Assembly (NCBI GenBank): GCA_001574975.1
Contig: KQ965856.1
Location: 28,544-92,543, forward strand
Source: Gonapodya prolifera JEL478
Taxonomy: Eukaryota > Monoblepharomycota > Monoblepharidomycetes > Monoblepharidales > Gonapodyaceae
DNA: 64,000 nucleotides
Direction of reading: 5' to 3'
Shown here: positions 11,426 through 21,899 of the stretch, piece after piece
Position numbering within the stretch: position 1 is the stretch's first letter
How the letters are laid out: the number at the start of each line of letters is the position of its first letter
Translations under genes and position numbers: made by a program
Notes under the pieces: generated by a model
Seen by the model: the letters and a program-made list of their open reading frames with translations, nothing else
Told to the model about the DNA's origin: nothing
The model's database searches: none

Positions 11426-12065
11426 GCGTCTCAGTTGTTAGCTTCCTGTTTGTCTCTGATCCCGGATTGATAGGGTATCGATTTCGAAAATTCCCGGGAC
11501 AGATTTCCTGACTCGCCTCCGTCTGTAATGTAAAATGCGTTGGTAGTCAAGTAGCCTGGACGCTCAAGTACTGAGATCACTTTGCATGCGGTGTTCACTT
11601 CACACGCACGGAGCACTGAATCCCGATCGTGATGCCTTTCACGCTTCTTTTCCGAAAATTTTCCTTTCCTATATTCAGATACCGAACTGCAAGTTCACAC
11701 ATACACAATCCGAAGGTTCAATCCCACGCTACGAGTTTGGCTAAATAATTTTAGTCAGATCAAAAGAGGATTTGCCAACCACGAGCATATACGTCTCATC
11801 TCCAAGCTCGACAAACTTTGCATTAGGCGCTTACACCAAGAATAAAACTCACAACAGAACAAACCAGCAGCCAAAACTGATGAGAAGCGGGTGAATACTG
11901 GTTGACGTGAATTGTTTGAAAAATATTTGTGTCTACAACAAAGAGTGCTTGTCTAAACCATATATGCGGCAGCAGTCCCATTATCTTATCGATTCGGCCG
12001 CCCCGGCTCACGGCACCGTCAAAAACAAATCCGAATTTTCCCACCAATCAATCAACCGAAATTCC
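11426..12065. other. Intergenic between receptor B and transcription factor
   Basis: The part at 11430-11660 is the 5' flank of receptor B and shows patchy resemblance to the flank of copy C (the words gatcgtgat and cctttcacgctt/cctttcaagctt recur). The rest is AT-richer and holds no frame I can support. Confidence 0.4.
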
Positions 12066-15000
12066 TTATCGATTCCATTCGTGAAAACTCGCATGCATTG
12101 CCACAATCGTTCGAAGAACTTTCCGCCACCGTCCGTCCAGTTCGGCGACTGATGTTGACGACAGGACCTCCATGAGAAGGACGTGGACCTGCGGTAGAAT
12201 GTCTGCGCGGTGGCATCGCCCGAGAAAAGGGTAAATATGTGAGTGATTGAAACGACCACTGTACATACAACCCCGGGGGACGTACAGCTCGGACTCACCA
12301 AAAGTACTACTCCACTTCAATTTGCCCTGCACATCCCTCAACAAGTTCAAAAGCCTCTGAAACTGAAGCTCTGCCATGGAGCGGAACGTCTGGTAGCCGC
12401 CGAACCCGTTGATCGCGTTCCAGACGAGCAGGTAATCGTGAGGGATATAAGGCTTGTCTGCGGTGGGCGCCGCGGACGCTCGTAGGGCTTCTTTCAAGAC
12501 AACAAGGAACGGCGTGATCAGAGAAAACGCTGTCAGCATTGCGCAGGGTGGGGGTGGGGACGGAAACCGAGTTAGACTTGCACGTGCAAAAAACAATGCG
12601 CTCAATAGATGCGCATTTTCCCCTGTCGCAGACCCTCACGATTCACAATGCCAAAGGTTTTGAGGCCAGATCGCAGCGCGTCCACACCGTGCAGTTCCAA
12701 AAGCCTCGCCGCCACCATGACCGCCATGATCGCATGAGCGATGCACAAGGTCATCGCAGGGTGGGATATCCACTCGGTGACAAACGACGGTGCGGAGTGG
12801 CTTTCGGTTTCGGTACAGTACAGCAGCATTTCGTCAAGAAATTGGACGAAAGGATCCCCTTTGAAGCTACCACGCTCGGTTGCTTCGTTCGCGTTGGCCG
12901 TGACAGCGCGCTCCAAATCTGACGTGGGAACAATCGGCGACGTCAAAAAGCACCACACTGAATGGTACTGCATAACTAGCGCGAGAGCGTCTGCCGACTG
13001 CTCGACGACGGGGTCGATGTCCTGCTCAAGCGAGCTGGGCGGGACGCTTTCGAACGTCGCGAACAGCGCAGTCGGGACAAGTCCCAGCGACACGGCGAGC
13101 CGCGCGCGCCATATGGTAAGTAGCGATGTGATGTGGTTTGCCATGATCTGGGCGGAGTCGGCGGGGGCGAGAGCGAGGGTGGGTAAAGAAGAGGATAAGT
13201 GGAGGAGCGTGGTGGCGCCGGGGAGGTGGGTTGCGGAGTTGATCCAGTGTGATGAAGGGGGTGCGGAAATGTTGTGCGAGGCGCAGAAATTTCGCTTGTA
13301 ATGTAAGTGTCAGCGAGGTAAGGTGCAATGAAAGAATAAGGTTACCCACATATTCCAAAACATTTTGTACACAGTACACTATTAGTGCAATCTCCAGTGA
13401 AAAGAATCCCGCGGGAGTTCTGGAAGGTAAGCCAGCGGGCCAGGAGACAGTGTCAAACAGTGTTCGCAAGGTAACGGCCTCCGGCGGTGCCACAAGAACC
13501 GCCAAGTGGGCTTCCGGAGGGGCTTGCCACAAAACGTCACCCGTCGGTCTATTTTCAAAGGTTGTGCCGTCGTTGCCAAGTTCGACGCGGTTGTTGGTCA
13601 GGTCATGCACTTTCCCCGTCACGTCAAGTGTATGTCACTCACAGCGGCACATCCTCCACGGCGCTCAGGAGTCCAAGGTCCCCGTAGACGCCTTTTAACC
13701 CCTGATCAATCGTTTGGTAAAGCCACGCCATGTACCATGTCGTCCTTCGGGCTTCGTCGTCGATCATTGCCTGGGTGACTGACGTTCGCGTTGATGTTGG
13801 AGCCATTGTCATTCTGGAGAGGCTCAGTCCAGACGAGTTCCGCGGTCGCAAAGCCGGGTCTCTCGCAACGACCTGCTTCAGCCCCGCCGCGGACAACAGC
13901 AGCGCTGCGACTGAGCTCTGCTGGGTCTCGTGATCTTCTGTGCCGGCAGTGAACTGGGACATGGCGACGTGGAGCAGGGTTTGGACGTACTCGATGTCGA
14001 TTTGTTGCGAGGCGGCGATGGGGAGAAGGAGGGCGCTGTACAGGGACAGGTTCTGTTGGTGCGCGCGCCGAAAGTCTGGGGATGGGTGTAGGCGACAGCC
14101 GAGGGTCAACATACTGGGCCGATGATGAAGACGTGAGGTTGGTCATTTTTTGAACGCGATTGACGATGAAAACGAATTCCAACGCGAACTCGCTCCACGA
14201 GAGTATTCCGCTCCCCGGGTCATCCGCCTCCGTCGATCCTTTCTCGGTGTCGCAGCAACCGCACTCTCCGCAATATCCGATTCGCGACTGGTACTTCCCC
14301 TCCAGGGAACGTCTCGCTTCATGCGACAGCCTCGGTCCTCTCTCCGTGCTTTACCAACCGCACTCTCCGCAATAGTTGCTTCGCAACATGTAAATCATTC
14401 GCCTCCAGCGGACGTCTCAATTCAAGCAGTCATGGTGAGGTCAGCGGTATCGCGCCTAAGCCTCGGAGTCCTCCCTCTGCTCCGTCGGATTGCTCGCCCC
14501 GGTCGGACATCGCAGCGTACCTGAGGACAAGCGGCACGTTCGCCCGTCTTCTGGTCACGCTGAATAGCTGGGGATGCAGCACGCGAAAGTAGCGCCCGAT
14601 TCCTTGGAAGTAGAGTTGGAGGAGGTGGTTGCAATCTTGCATGTCGGGCAAGGGTGGAAGAGCGTCAAAGAGTGAGATTTCAATGTTGTTGGGGTTTGGA
14701 TGTTTCTGTTCTTGCTGTTGTTGTGACGAAGAGGAGGAGGCCGGGGTGTACGACGTCGTGGCGGATGAAGTGATTTCAAACAAAGCGTACGTGGTGGAAG
14801 GCGCAACCACTGGCACGGGTTCAGAGGCGATCAAGTGAAGGAAATGCTCGAGAGTGATGAGGGAGTTTGTTGGTGTAGTTTTCGAGCTGGGTTGGGAAGA
14901 AGCGGTCGATCGCACCGAGGATGGAGGAATTGGCACATCCCAAGACGGATTCCACGTCAGGAGATCAGCCAAGGGGTTGACATTGCTGGGAATGAGCACC

Positions 15001-15323
15001 GCAGACGAGTTCTGAAACCCAGGGGCGGCCACCGGCGTGGTTGGACGGGGCGGCGATGAAGGAGGAGCACGCGATGCATATTGCCGGCTGCGATTGCCGC
15101 CAGATGCCCCAGCAAAATGAGCGGGTGGATTGTGTACATCTACGCCCAGCAGGGATTCCAGGAGAGACAGGCGGTCGGTTGCGCTGCGACGGGGAAAGAC
15201 CAATTCTGAATCGGAACACCTTTGCCATCGCTCGCAGCCGCTCACCGCGGTAGCCTCGCCCATCCTTTTGGTCGGTCTTTCCGCTGCTCCTTCTTCATGG
15301 CGATTGCAGCGACGAGGGCTCAC
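12066..15323 (-). CDS. Fungal-specific transcription factor (MHR / Fungal_trans domain)
   Basis: Likely nuclear regulator of the zinc-cluster class. Visible blocks on the minus strand: a long first exon (15323 to about 14517) with a leucine-repeat segment (RLSLLESLLG), a Ser/Pro/Gln-rich linker, and HLLQLYFQGIGRYFRVLHPQ, the usual opening of the fungal-specific domain; an exon from about 14106 with YVQTLLHVAMSQFTAG and DEARRTTWYMAWLYQTID, matching the helix and the RRTWW-type motif of that domain; then exons at about 13579-13230, 13144-12620 and 12550-12300 with helical, leucine-rich segments, ending with ELDGRWRKVL and a stop at 12066. The Cys6 zinc cluster normally preceding the leucine segment is not seen; it may lie in an unrecognised upstream exon, or the gene may be truncated. 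A fragment of its linker is duplicated at 21.4 kb. Exon borders in the second half are approximate. Confidence 0.75.
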
Positions 15324-15483
15324 TTTGGAAGCACCGCTTAATCCTGTTTAAACGCCAGGTGAGGTTCCCAGAAGAACTCTAATCTGCGAACGTCAGTTTT
15401 GCAGCGTCAGGGTCTCATATGTCGATGCGGGATAGCGCTTGAGGACATGAATGTGGAACGTGATGCCAAATAAAGATTGCGAA

Positions 15484-16107
15484 CTAAACCGTATATAACG
15501 GTATCCCAATATGGTCCTGCGTATTTCCACAATACTGCTGTTCAGGAAAGGTTTTACGTAAGAATGTCATAGAACAAGTTCGAATGCGATTGATTCCACC
15601 CAAAAAATTTGAAGACCGAGGGTTATTATCTTGCCGCTGTCCGCTGTTCGCAGCACTTCGGGAGCGTTTTTCCCCAAGCTTTCCCCGACGATCTGAAGCT
15701 TGAATCATGTCCACGGTAGGCGAATGAGCAATCCTACCACTCTCATGATGAGTGCCGACACCAGAACATCCACCGGCCACGGCAGCGAGCGCCAACCATC
15801 GACCGAAAGTTCGAAGAATCTCCGTTCGTAGTTCTGGATGCAAAGCCGACACAAGCACAATGTCCCATACTGAGCAGTGCCAAAATATGAACATCCACAG
15901 CACCGGCTCCGCAGTAGTGGAGTGCACTCCCCCAGCATGCGTCCCTGTCGTCACTTCAGGAGTGTAGAATGAAACACGATCCCACAGTACCTTGACCCTG
16001 ATGATATTCCCACCAAGCACCACCATAGCAAATAGTCCCGTCAGCGCAACGCACATTAGTATCGTATTAAAGATGCGTTCGGCGTCATCATCGCTTTCGT
16101 CTTCCAT
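15484..16107 (-). pseudogene. Rhodopsin-like receptor, copy C (internal deletion, still one open frame)
   Basis: The frame opens like copy B (MEDESDDDAERIF) with a full TM1 (ILMCVALTGLFAMVVLGG) and ends like A, B and D (EPVLWMFIFWHCSVWDIVL, then LHPELRTEIL). Everything between TM1 and the loop before TM7 is missing: TM2 to TM6, including the ERYN motif, are absent, and TM1 runs directly into TPEVTTGTHAGG. The result is a continuous 207-codon frame encoding two to three helices and a new basic tail. A deletion removing the internal exons is the simplest account. It cannot work as a seven-helix receptor. Whether the short protein is made is unknown. Confidence 0.7.
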
Positions 16108-16333
16108 GAGTCTGAGTAATAGATAGGCAGCCGTGTTTGTCCTAGCTCTTGATACCGGGTATCGATTTGGGAACTACGCCTGCAGGGCTGCTTTGCTGAT
16201 TCTCTGCTGACAAAGATGGAATGTGCGTTAGTGAACAGGCAGCCGGGACGTGCGTGCACTACCAGTTCGCACCGGCCGGGGGCCGGGGGGTCACTGAAGA
16301 TCGTGATTCCTTTCAAGCTTCGTGCCCAAAATA

Positions 16334-16362
16334 CAGTTACAATTCACCACGTGAGATCTTTT
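16334..16362. promoter_or_regulatory. Conserved upstream block with CACGTG box (receptor C)
   Basis: A 29-base block beginning CAGTTACAATTCAC, with CACGTG at 16348-16353, lies about 230 bases upstream of receptor C. The same block, with one base changed, lies about 250 bases upstream of receptor D (21184-21212). CACGTG is the binding core of bHLH factors in fungi. It may be a kept operator or simply recent shared ancestry. Confidence 0.5.
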
Positions 16363-16434
16363 ATCAAGACAAATTCGACTTTGAACTTTAAGAATTTCCC
16401 TCTTTTCAGGTCCCCAACAGGTTCACACAGTAGC

Positions 16435-19406
16435 TCAATCCCACGGTCTCTTCTCCACCGGTCGACTATTCACATGTTCCATCGCGCTCCAATCCAACCC
16501 CCCGTTCCCTCCTTTCCCTGCTACTCCCTTTCCTCCCTCTTTTCCCTTGGCACCGCCACCCAACACCTCCTCGACGATCCGCGACCCTCCTCCCCCGCTC
16601 CGGCCCAAGGTACTCCCATCTCCCGTACCCGTAACCAGAGTGCCCGTTCCCGTCCCCGTCGTAGCCGAGATCCACGAGTCGTCCGAAGAAGTGCTGATTG
16701 CGGACGCTCTTCTTCCCCTTACTGCTTTCCCCCATTTCCCTCCCGCAACGCCTCTCAGACCTTTCCTTCCCCCACGACCACGCGGTGGAACGGCAAGCAA
16801 AGTCCCGTACTGAGCGTGGTAAGCGAGCGCTTGTTGCTGCAAGAAGGCCCACTGCATCTGCATGCTCATCTGCGCCTGGAGGTTGGCCTGCGCTTGCGCC
16901 TGTGCTTGTGCCTGAGCCTGCGCTTGCATCTGGTAGTACTGCATCTGGGCGTGGTACTGCGCCTGTGCGGGGTCCATCGCCGCTCCGGAAGGTGCGCCGG
17001 GGTGTGGTGGCATCGGAGGCATGCCCATGCCCATGCCCATTACCGGGTACGCTGGTAGAGGTGGAAGTGCAGTCCCCTGCATCGCGGCGCCGACGCCAGG
17101 CGCCATACTGACATGGCCAGAAGCTGCGAGCGCGGGCGATTTCACGCCAAGGAGTTCTTCATCCTCTTCTCCTGGACCGGCTCCCACTCCCACTCCCGCA
17201 ACAAGCCCAGCGGCAGTCTTGCTCACCGTGACACCACCCTTCATCCGCACCGTACGGCCCCTCGTCGTGCCCCTCGCTACTTTCGGGTGTCCCTTTTGCT
17301 TCTCCTCGCTCTTCTTCGGGGACGTTGGTTTACTTCCACCCGCACGCGACGCGAGCGATATTACGGGCCGCATGGAGGTGGTGGTCGAACGCCCCGCTGG
17401 TGTGGGCGGGCGCGTGCCGGGGAGGAACGAGAGCGGGGCGTCGTCTTCGTCTTCCCAATCTTGCTGGCCAGCTATGTCCTTTGCTTCCCGACCCACACCC
17501 TCACCCACGCCGTCATCAGATTCGGGCGCTTCGACGACTTCCACGATGGGAATTCCGCGGATGCTGCCCGTCTGCTTGACGGTCGTGCCACGACGGGTTC
17601 GGGTCGTGCGGCGGGACGAGGCGCCGCGGGAGAGACCTGGGGCGGAGAGGGAATGATTTGTATTGTGTGAGCTTGTGGTGTGGATCTTGGGCGCGTTCAA
17701 CTCGCGTGCTCCAGAGTATTCCGCAATGCTAGCTGTGGCAGCCAACCCCTCACCTCACCCCGACACAATAACACGCCGCACACCCTCACACCCCCGGTAA
17801 CCGACACCCGACAGCCGAAGCCAACTCACCAATCTTCCTCCCCCTCGGCGCACTCGCAGTCCTCAACACCTCCTTACTCAGTCCCGCCACAACACCGAGC
17901 TCCTTTGCCACTCTAAACACCTCGCCTGCCCCTTCCCCTCCACCCTCGGCTCCGCCACTCTTGACGAGACTCGAATGGTGCCTCAGCATGGCGCGTACAG
18001 TGACGCGAAGCCGGGCAGGTGACAGCCCGACCGGCCGAGGCGAGAACGGGCGCGGGTCGCGGAGTGCGAGTGGGGTGGGCATGAGTGAGGCGGGTGTCGC
18101 GAGGCCGGGTGTCGGCGTGCGTGTGGGTGTGGGTGTGCCGAGGTGGACCACGCCGGCGCCGGGCGGGGGAGCGGCGGTCGTGGGGAGGATGTGGAGGGCA
18201 GCACGGGGTGATGCGGATGTTGAGTTGAGTGTCGGTTGCTGGGCGGAGGGAGAGGTTGGCGAGGGAGAGGGCGCGAGCAAGAAGTTTGGAGGTTGCGCCA
18301 GGGTGGTCGGCGTGGCGGCAGGACCAGGAGCAGGAGTCGGAGCGCCTGTTTTGGGATGGGAGTGGCCCAAGTCACCGAGTAAGGGCGACATCAGGGCGAT
18401 TGACGGCGACTCTGGTGGCGTAACGGTGACACCAGCCACGAGCGTCGCATCCGCCCACCCTTCGTCCGCGGCCGCCTTTGCGGCGGACACGCTGCCCGTA
18501 GCGCTTCCGGGCACTCTGGACGCCGACACCGGACTTCCACCGGGCACTGCTACGAGGGTCTTTGCATGCTGCGATTGGAACCGGGCGAGGCCGTGGGCTT
18601 TGGAAGGGACGGGCGCTTCGTGGAGTTCCGGGATCGCGTCGACTACGACGGGTGTCTGCGCGAGTGGTGTCGGCGGTGGTTTTGTGGTGGAGACGGTGCG
18701 GGTGTGGGTGAGGGAAGGGGGAGAGGAGTCGAGTGGCTTCGTGGTGGCGGATGAGGAAGAAGGCGGGTCGACCGTGATGGGCAGGACTGGTGGGTCGGTG
18801 GTGCCAGGTTTTGGTGCGTTCGCGAGGAGGTTGACGGAACTTCCCGACATTTGCATCTCCGCAATCGGCGCATCGTCGTCGGCGTCGGCTTGTGGAGTCT
18901 TTGATGTGCGTTTCACCGAGGGCTGGGAGTGTTTGCGAGAAGAACCAGAGCGGGCAAAGAAGGCAAAGTAGACGATTGCGAGGAGGATGAGCGCGAGGAG
19001 TGCGCCCGCGACAGAGAAGAAGACGATTGTCCATGTGCGTGTGAGTGCGAGTGAGCCGATGCGGAGAATGATTTCGTCGGGCTGGAGTCAGATTGTGTTG
19101 GTTTGAGGTGGGGTCAGGAGTTTGCAAGTAAAGAGAGGAGCGTGAGCGGCCGGTCGACTATACTTCCTGTGACGCAAATCTCACCTGTTGTGTGTTGTCT
19201 TCGTCAGCCAGAGTGGAGGCAAGCGCACCATCTCAAGTCAGTGATCCAATCCACTCGACACACCCCACTCTCGAACTCTCACCAGTCTGCCCATTGACTC
19301 CTCCCAGCACACTCATTGCAACCGCAATCGCAGCTCGCATCTGCAGTCCTCCTCTCGCTCCCACCCGGTCTCCGCCTCCCGCGCTGATCCGAAACGAACC
19401 GCCCAT
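16435..19406 (-). CDS. Large type I single-pass membrane protein with long low-complexity cytosolic tail
   Basis: No family recognised. Four exons join in phase: 19406-19283, 19231-19185, 19081-17830 and 17732-16435, giving 906 residues (884 if the in-frame ATG at 19340 is used, which would place a clean signal peptide, MRAAIAVAMSVLGGVNGQ, at the very start). A very short ectodomain (DGALASTLADEDNTQQPDE) precedes a strong helix (IVFFSVAGALLALILLAIVYF), followed by FFARSGSSRKH as a positive stop-transfer. The remaining about 800 residues are Ser/Pro/Thr/Gly-rich, with a Gln-Ala repeat tract near residue 760 and basic clusters; DNA-binding or enzymatic motifs are not visible. The layout resembles fungal cell-surface stress sensors, but no WSC or mucin-like domain is present. 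Function unknown. Confidence 0.7.
16850..16960 (-). repeat. Gln-Ala hexanucleotide repeat within the membrane-protein tail
   Basis: On the minus strand this tract reads as alternating CAG/GCN codons and encodes about eight Gln-Ala pairs followed by NLQAQMSMQMQ. Synonymous variation between units suggests an old, selected or slowly changing tract rather than a pure microsatellite. Confidence 0.8.
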
Positions 19407-20004
19407 ATTGAATGTCCACCGGCTGCAGGTCTCCTTCTCCCTTTCAGCTCCGCTTCGCCCTAGTAATCGTCGGTGTCTTCAATCTGCCTGCCCGTCCGTG
19501 CGCTGTGCGTCCTTCCTTTCCTCCGCCCTGACTCGCCTCGCATCTGCGCCATCCCTGCCCACGCTTCGCCGATCGCAGGGCGTGCGTCCCAATGCGAGAA
19601 CAACGCGTGAAGCGGCTTGTGGAGTGCTTTGTATGCGGCTGTTGATATTGAGAGCATTGCACTCCCCGAAAGGTGGGCCTGATGTTCCTGTGTCCCGGCT
19701 GGCGGGTGCCAGAGGAAGGGCTCGAAACACAGAAGTCCCCGGTCAAGATGTTCAGTAAAGCATCACGCAATGCTGTTACAATGCAAGCAAGGTTCGAAAT
19801 GCGAGTATTATTGATCCCAACTAATGACAAGACTCGGGTGTTATCATCCAGCTGCCGTTCTCAGAATTTCGGGGCTTCGTCCTCAAGCTTTCCCCGCCGA
19901 TCTGAAGCTTAAATTGTGTCCATAGTACGCGGCCGAACAATCTGAGCACTCTCGCGATGAGCGCAAACATCGGAACGTCCATTGGCCACGGCCGTAGGCG
20001 CCAA
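19407..20004. other. Region between membrane-protein gene and receptor D
   Basis: The part at 19820-20004 is homologous to the 3' flank of receptor C: both contain an AAGCTTTCCCCG core followed by GATCTGAAGCTT, marking the extent of the duplicated unit. The part at 19407-19820 holds open frames on both strands but none with recognisable features. Confidence 0.4.
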
Positions 20005-20936
20005 TTACCGACCGACAAAGCGAAAAAGCACCGCCCTCAGTTCTGGATCGAACACAGATACAAGCACAATTTCCCACACCGAACAGAGCCAGTATACGAG
20101 CATCCACAACGCTGACTCCACAATCGTTGAGTGCACGAGAGTACCCACGTGCGTCCCCGTCGGCACTTCCGGTAAGACAATCCCAATTGCGAAATAGCTT
20201 GTGGCAATAGCAAGTGCCGTCACGGCTGGATTGATCTCAGTGAGTTTGATGGCGCCTTTGGTTGATCTTCCACTGCCGTTTGTGGAGAAGGCTCTTTTAA
20301 TCTGACTATTCCGATGTGAAGTATTGGTTTGGCGGAGATTGCGGCGCACGTGGAGGACTTCTCGGGCAATGTTAACATATGAGCCCATGTGAATACGAGT
20401 CCTCCACGGTGGGCGACAATATTCCCACTGAGTTGTTTTACGACGATGTTGTACCGCTCTTTGTCTGTGTGCAGCAGTCAGTGTCGATGTAAGGATAATG
20501 TTTATCAATATCGTTGGAGTGATCACACACCTATTTGTGCAATAGACGCAAGAGACATCACGGCTGCAAGCGCTAAGAGTCCACCTTCTGTCTGACATTC
20601 CCACTTGGGCAGACGTCGCGTGCCCGAGGCGAATCGGACTGTTTGTCTAAGGAAAATTGTAAGGATAAGAACGGTGTCAGCTGCGAAGCGGCTGACGTAG
20701 ATGTGATTCAGTGGGTTTTGAAAGTCCTATTGCGAGATGAATGTCAGGATCAGTTACGGGGGTGGTCGAGAGAAATCTGGCAGAGTGCCCACCTTGACCA
20801 TGACGATGAAACTCCCGCCCAGTACCACCATGGCGAGCAGTCCAGTTACCGCAGCACAGATTAGCGCCGTACTGCATTTGTTCTCAGCGTCAGCATTGCT
20901 GATCTCAAGGGGAACTTTTCCATCTTGCTCTGCCAT
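20005..20936 (-). pseudogene. Rhodopsin-like receptor, copy D (deleted between TM4 and TM5)
   Basis: Starts at 20936 (MAEQDGKVPLEIS) with an intact TM1 exon; an exon at about 20731 gives NPLNHIYVSRF, TM2 and WECQTEGGLLALAAVM (TM3); DKERYN follows near 20465. Just after VAHRGGLVFTW the sequence jumps to the segment that follows TM5 in the other copies (GSYVNIAREVLHVRR), in another frame, so TM4 to TM5 are lost. The last part, with IVLPEVPTGTHVG and SALWMLVYWLCSVWEIVL, is open to the stop at 20005. Non-functional as a receptor. Confidence 0.7.
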
Positions 20937-21183
20937 AACAGGAGTGAGTGATCTATGCGATGGCCTGCCCTGTGATTGGTCTCGGGTCCCGGACGCAGCG
21001 GTATCGATGAGGAAATCGCCCGGTGTAATTTTGATGACTGTAAACGAGATCTCCGTCGGTAATCAGGCAGTCGAGTCTTTCGTGCACCAAGATCACTTCG
21101 CCGGTACTGTTCAATTCGCACGTCAGTGCCAGCAAGCCCTAAAGACACGATTGCTATTACTTTCTTGTTTCTTGATCCGAGTG

Positions 21184-21212
21184 CAGTTACAATTCACCAC
21201 GTGAAATCTTTT
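21184..21212. promoter_or_regulatory. Conserved upstream block with CACGTG box (receptor D)
   Basis: Near-identical to the block at 16334-16362 upstream of receptor C; CACGTG at 21198-21203. Sequences immediately around it differ more between the two copies than the block itself. Confidence 0.5.
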
Positions 21213-21442
21213 CGAACAAGATACCAGAATAACTATCTTGCTTTACATGATGTTATCTGACGGTACTTTTTTTCACACTACCGGAGCCGCGGAACAGAAA
21301 ATATCGTATTCAACTTTGCTCCCAAATAGCAAGTCAAATTAAAAATGAATGAAAGTATTGTGAGTTCGGTTGTGGAGTGAGACATGGACAGCAAGAATGT
21401 TATTACACATCTTGGCGCGACGTTCTCAGAACTTCTGGTGTG

Positions 21443-21621
21443 TCATTCTCAAACTTTTTCCTGCAATTCATCACCTCTGAACCTGTGGCGCCGGCGCCTT
21501 CCACCACGTACTCTTTGTTTAAAATCACCTCGTCAGCCACACATTACACCCCTTCCACCTCCTCCTCATACTCACAGTCGCAACAAGAGCACAAACTCCA
21601 CAACCCTGTCCCCATAGCTTC
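21443..21621 (+). pseudogene. Fragment of the transcription-factor gene, inverted and cut by a repeat
   Basis: The conceptual product contains ITSEPVAPAPSTTYSLFKIT followed by Ser/Thr/Gln-rich sequence, a clear relative of IASEPVPVVAPSTTYALFEIT and its linker in the transcription factor at 15323-12066. Only about 60 codons are matched. The match ends exactly where copy A of the dispersed repeat begins (about 21622). Orientation is opposite to the parent gene. It is a duplicated gene scrap, not a gene. Confidence 0.7.
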
Positions 21622-21712
21622 AGGTGACATCCATTGACATGGTACATATAGTGTGAGGTGCGAGGTGCTGTGCCACTACTGTGGTCGCGTTCCTGTAGGT
21701 GAGTTCCATCCC
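21622..21712 (+). repeat. Dispersed repeat, copy A (shortened)
   Basis: Begins GGTGACATCCATTGACATGG and ends GTTCCTGTAGGTGAGTTCC. The same sequence occurs at 30256-30395 (copy B) and, inverted, at 32988-33124 (copy C). Copy A lacks about 55 bases of the middle present in B and C. Confidence 0.75.
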
Positions 21713-21899
21713 TGCATAAGGTCGTTCAGCCTGCAATAATACCGTCGCAGGTCCAGGGAACTGTCAGGAGACGCGTCTGGGCTGTGGAGTGCACCCACAG
21801 GCACTGCGAGCGGCGAAGGACTCCTCCAGGGATTTGATCGCGCGTATCTCCTTTAACCCGTCAAAGGTCACCGTATTTCTCTGAGTTTCTGACACCTAG

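Noticed and set aside
11690-11760. tRNA-like T-loop GGTTCAATCCC
   Set aside because: The five bases on either side do not pair as a T-stem and no D- or anticodon arm is found upstream at the proper distance.
14255-14380. Tandem repeat inside the transcription-factor intron
   Set aside because: Only a 20-base word (CAACCGCACTCTCCGCAATA) recurs once 100 bases on; too little to call an element.
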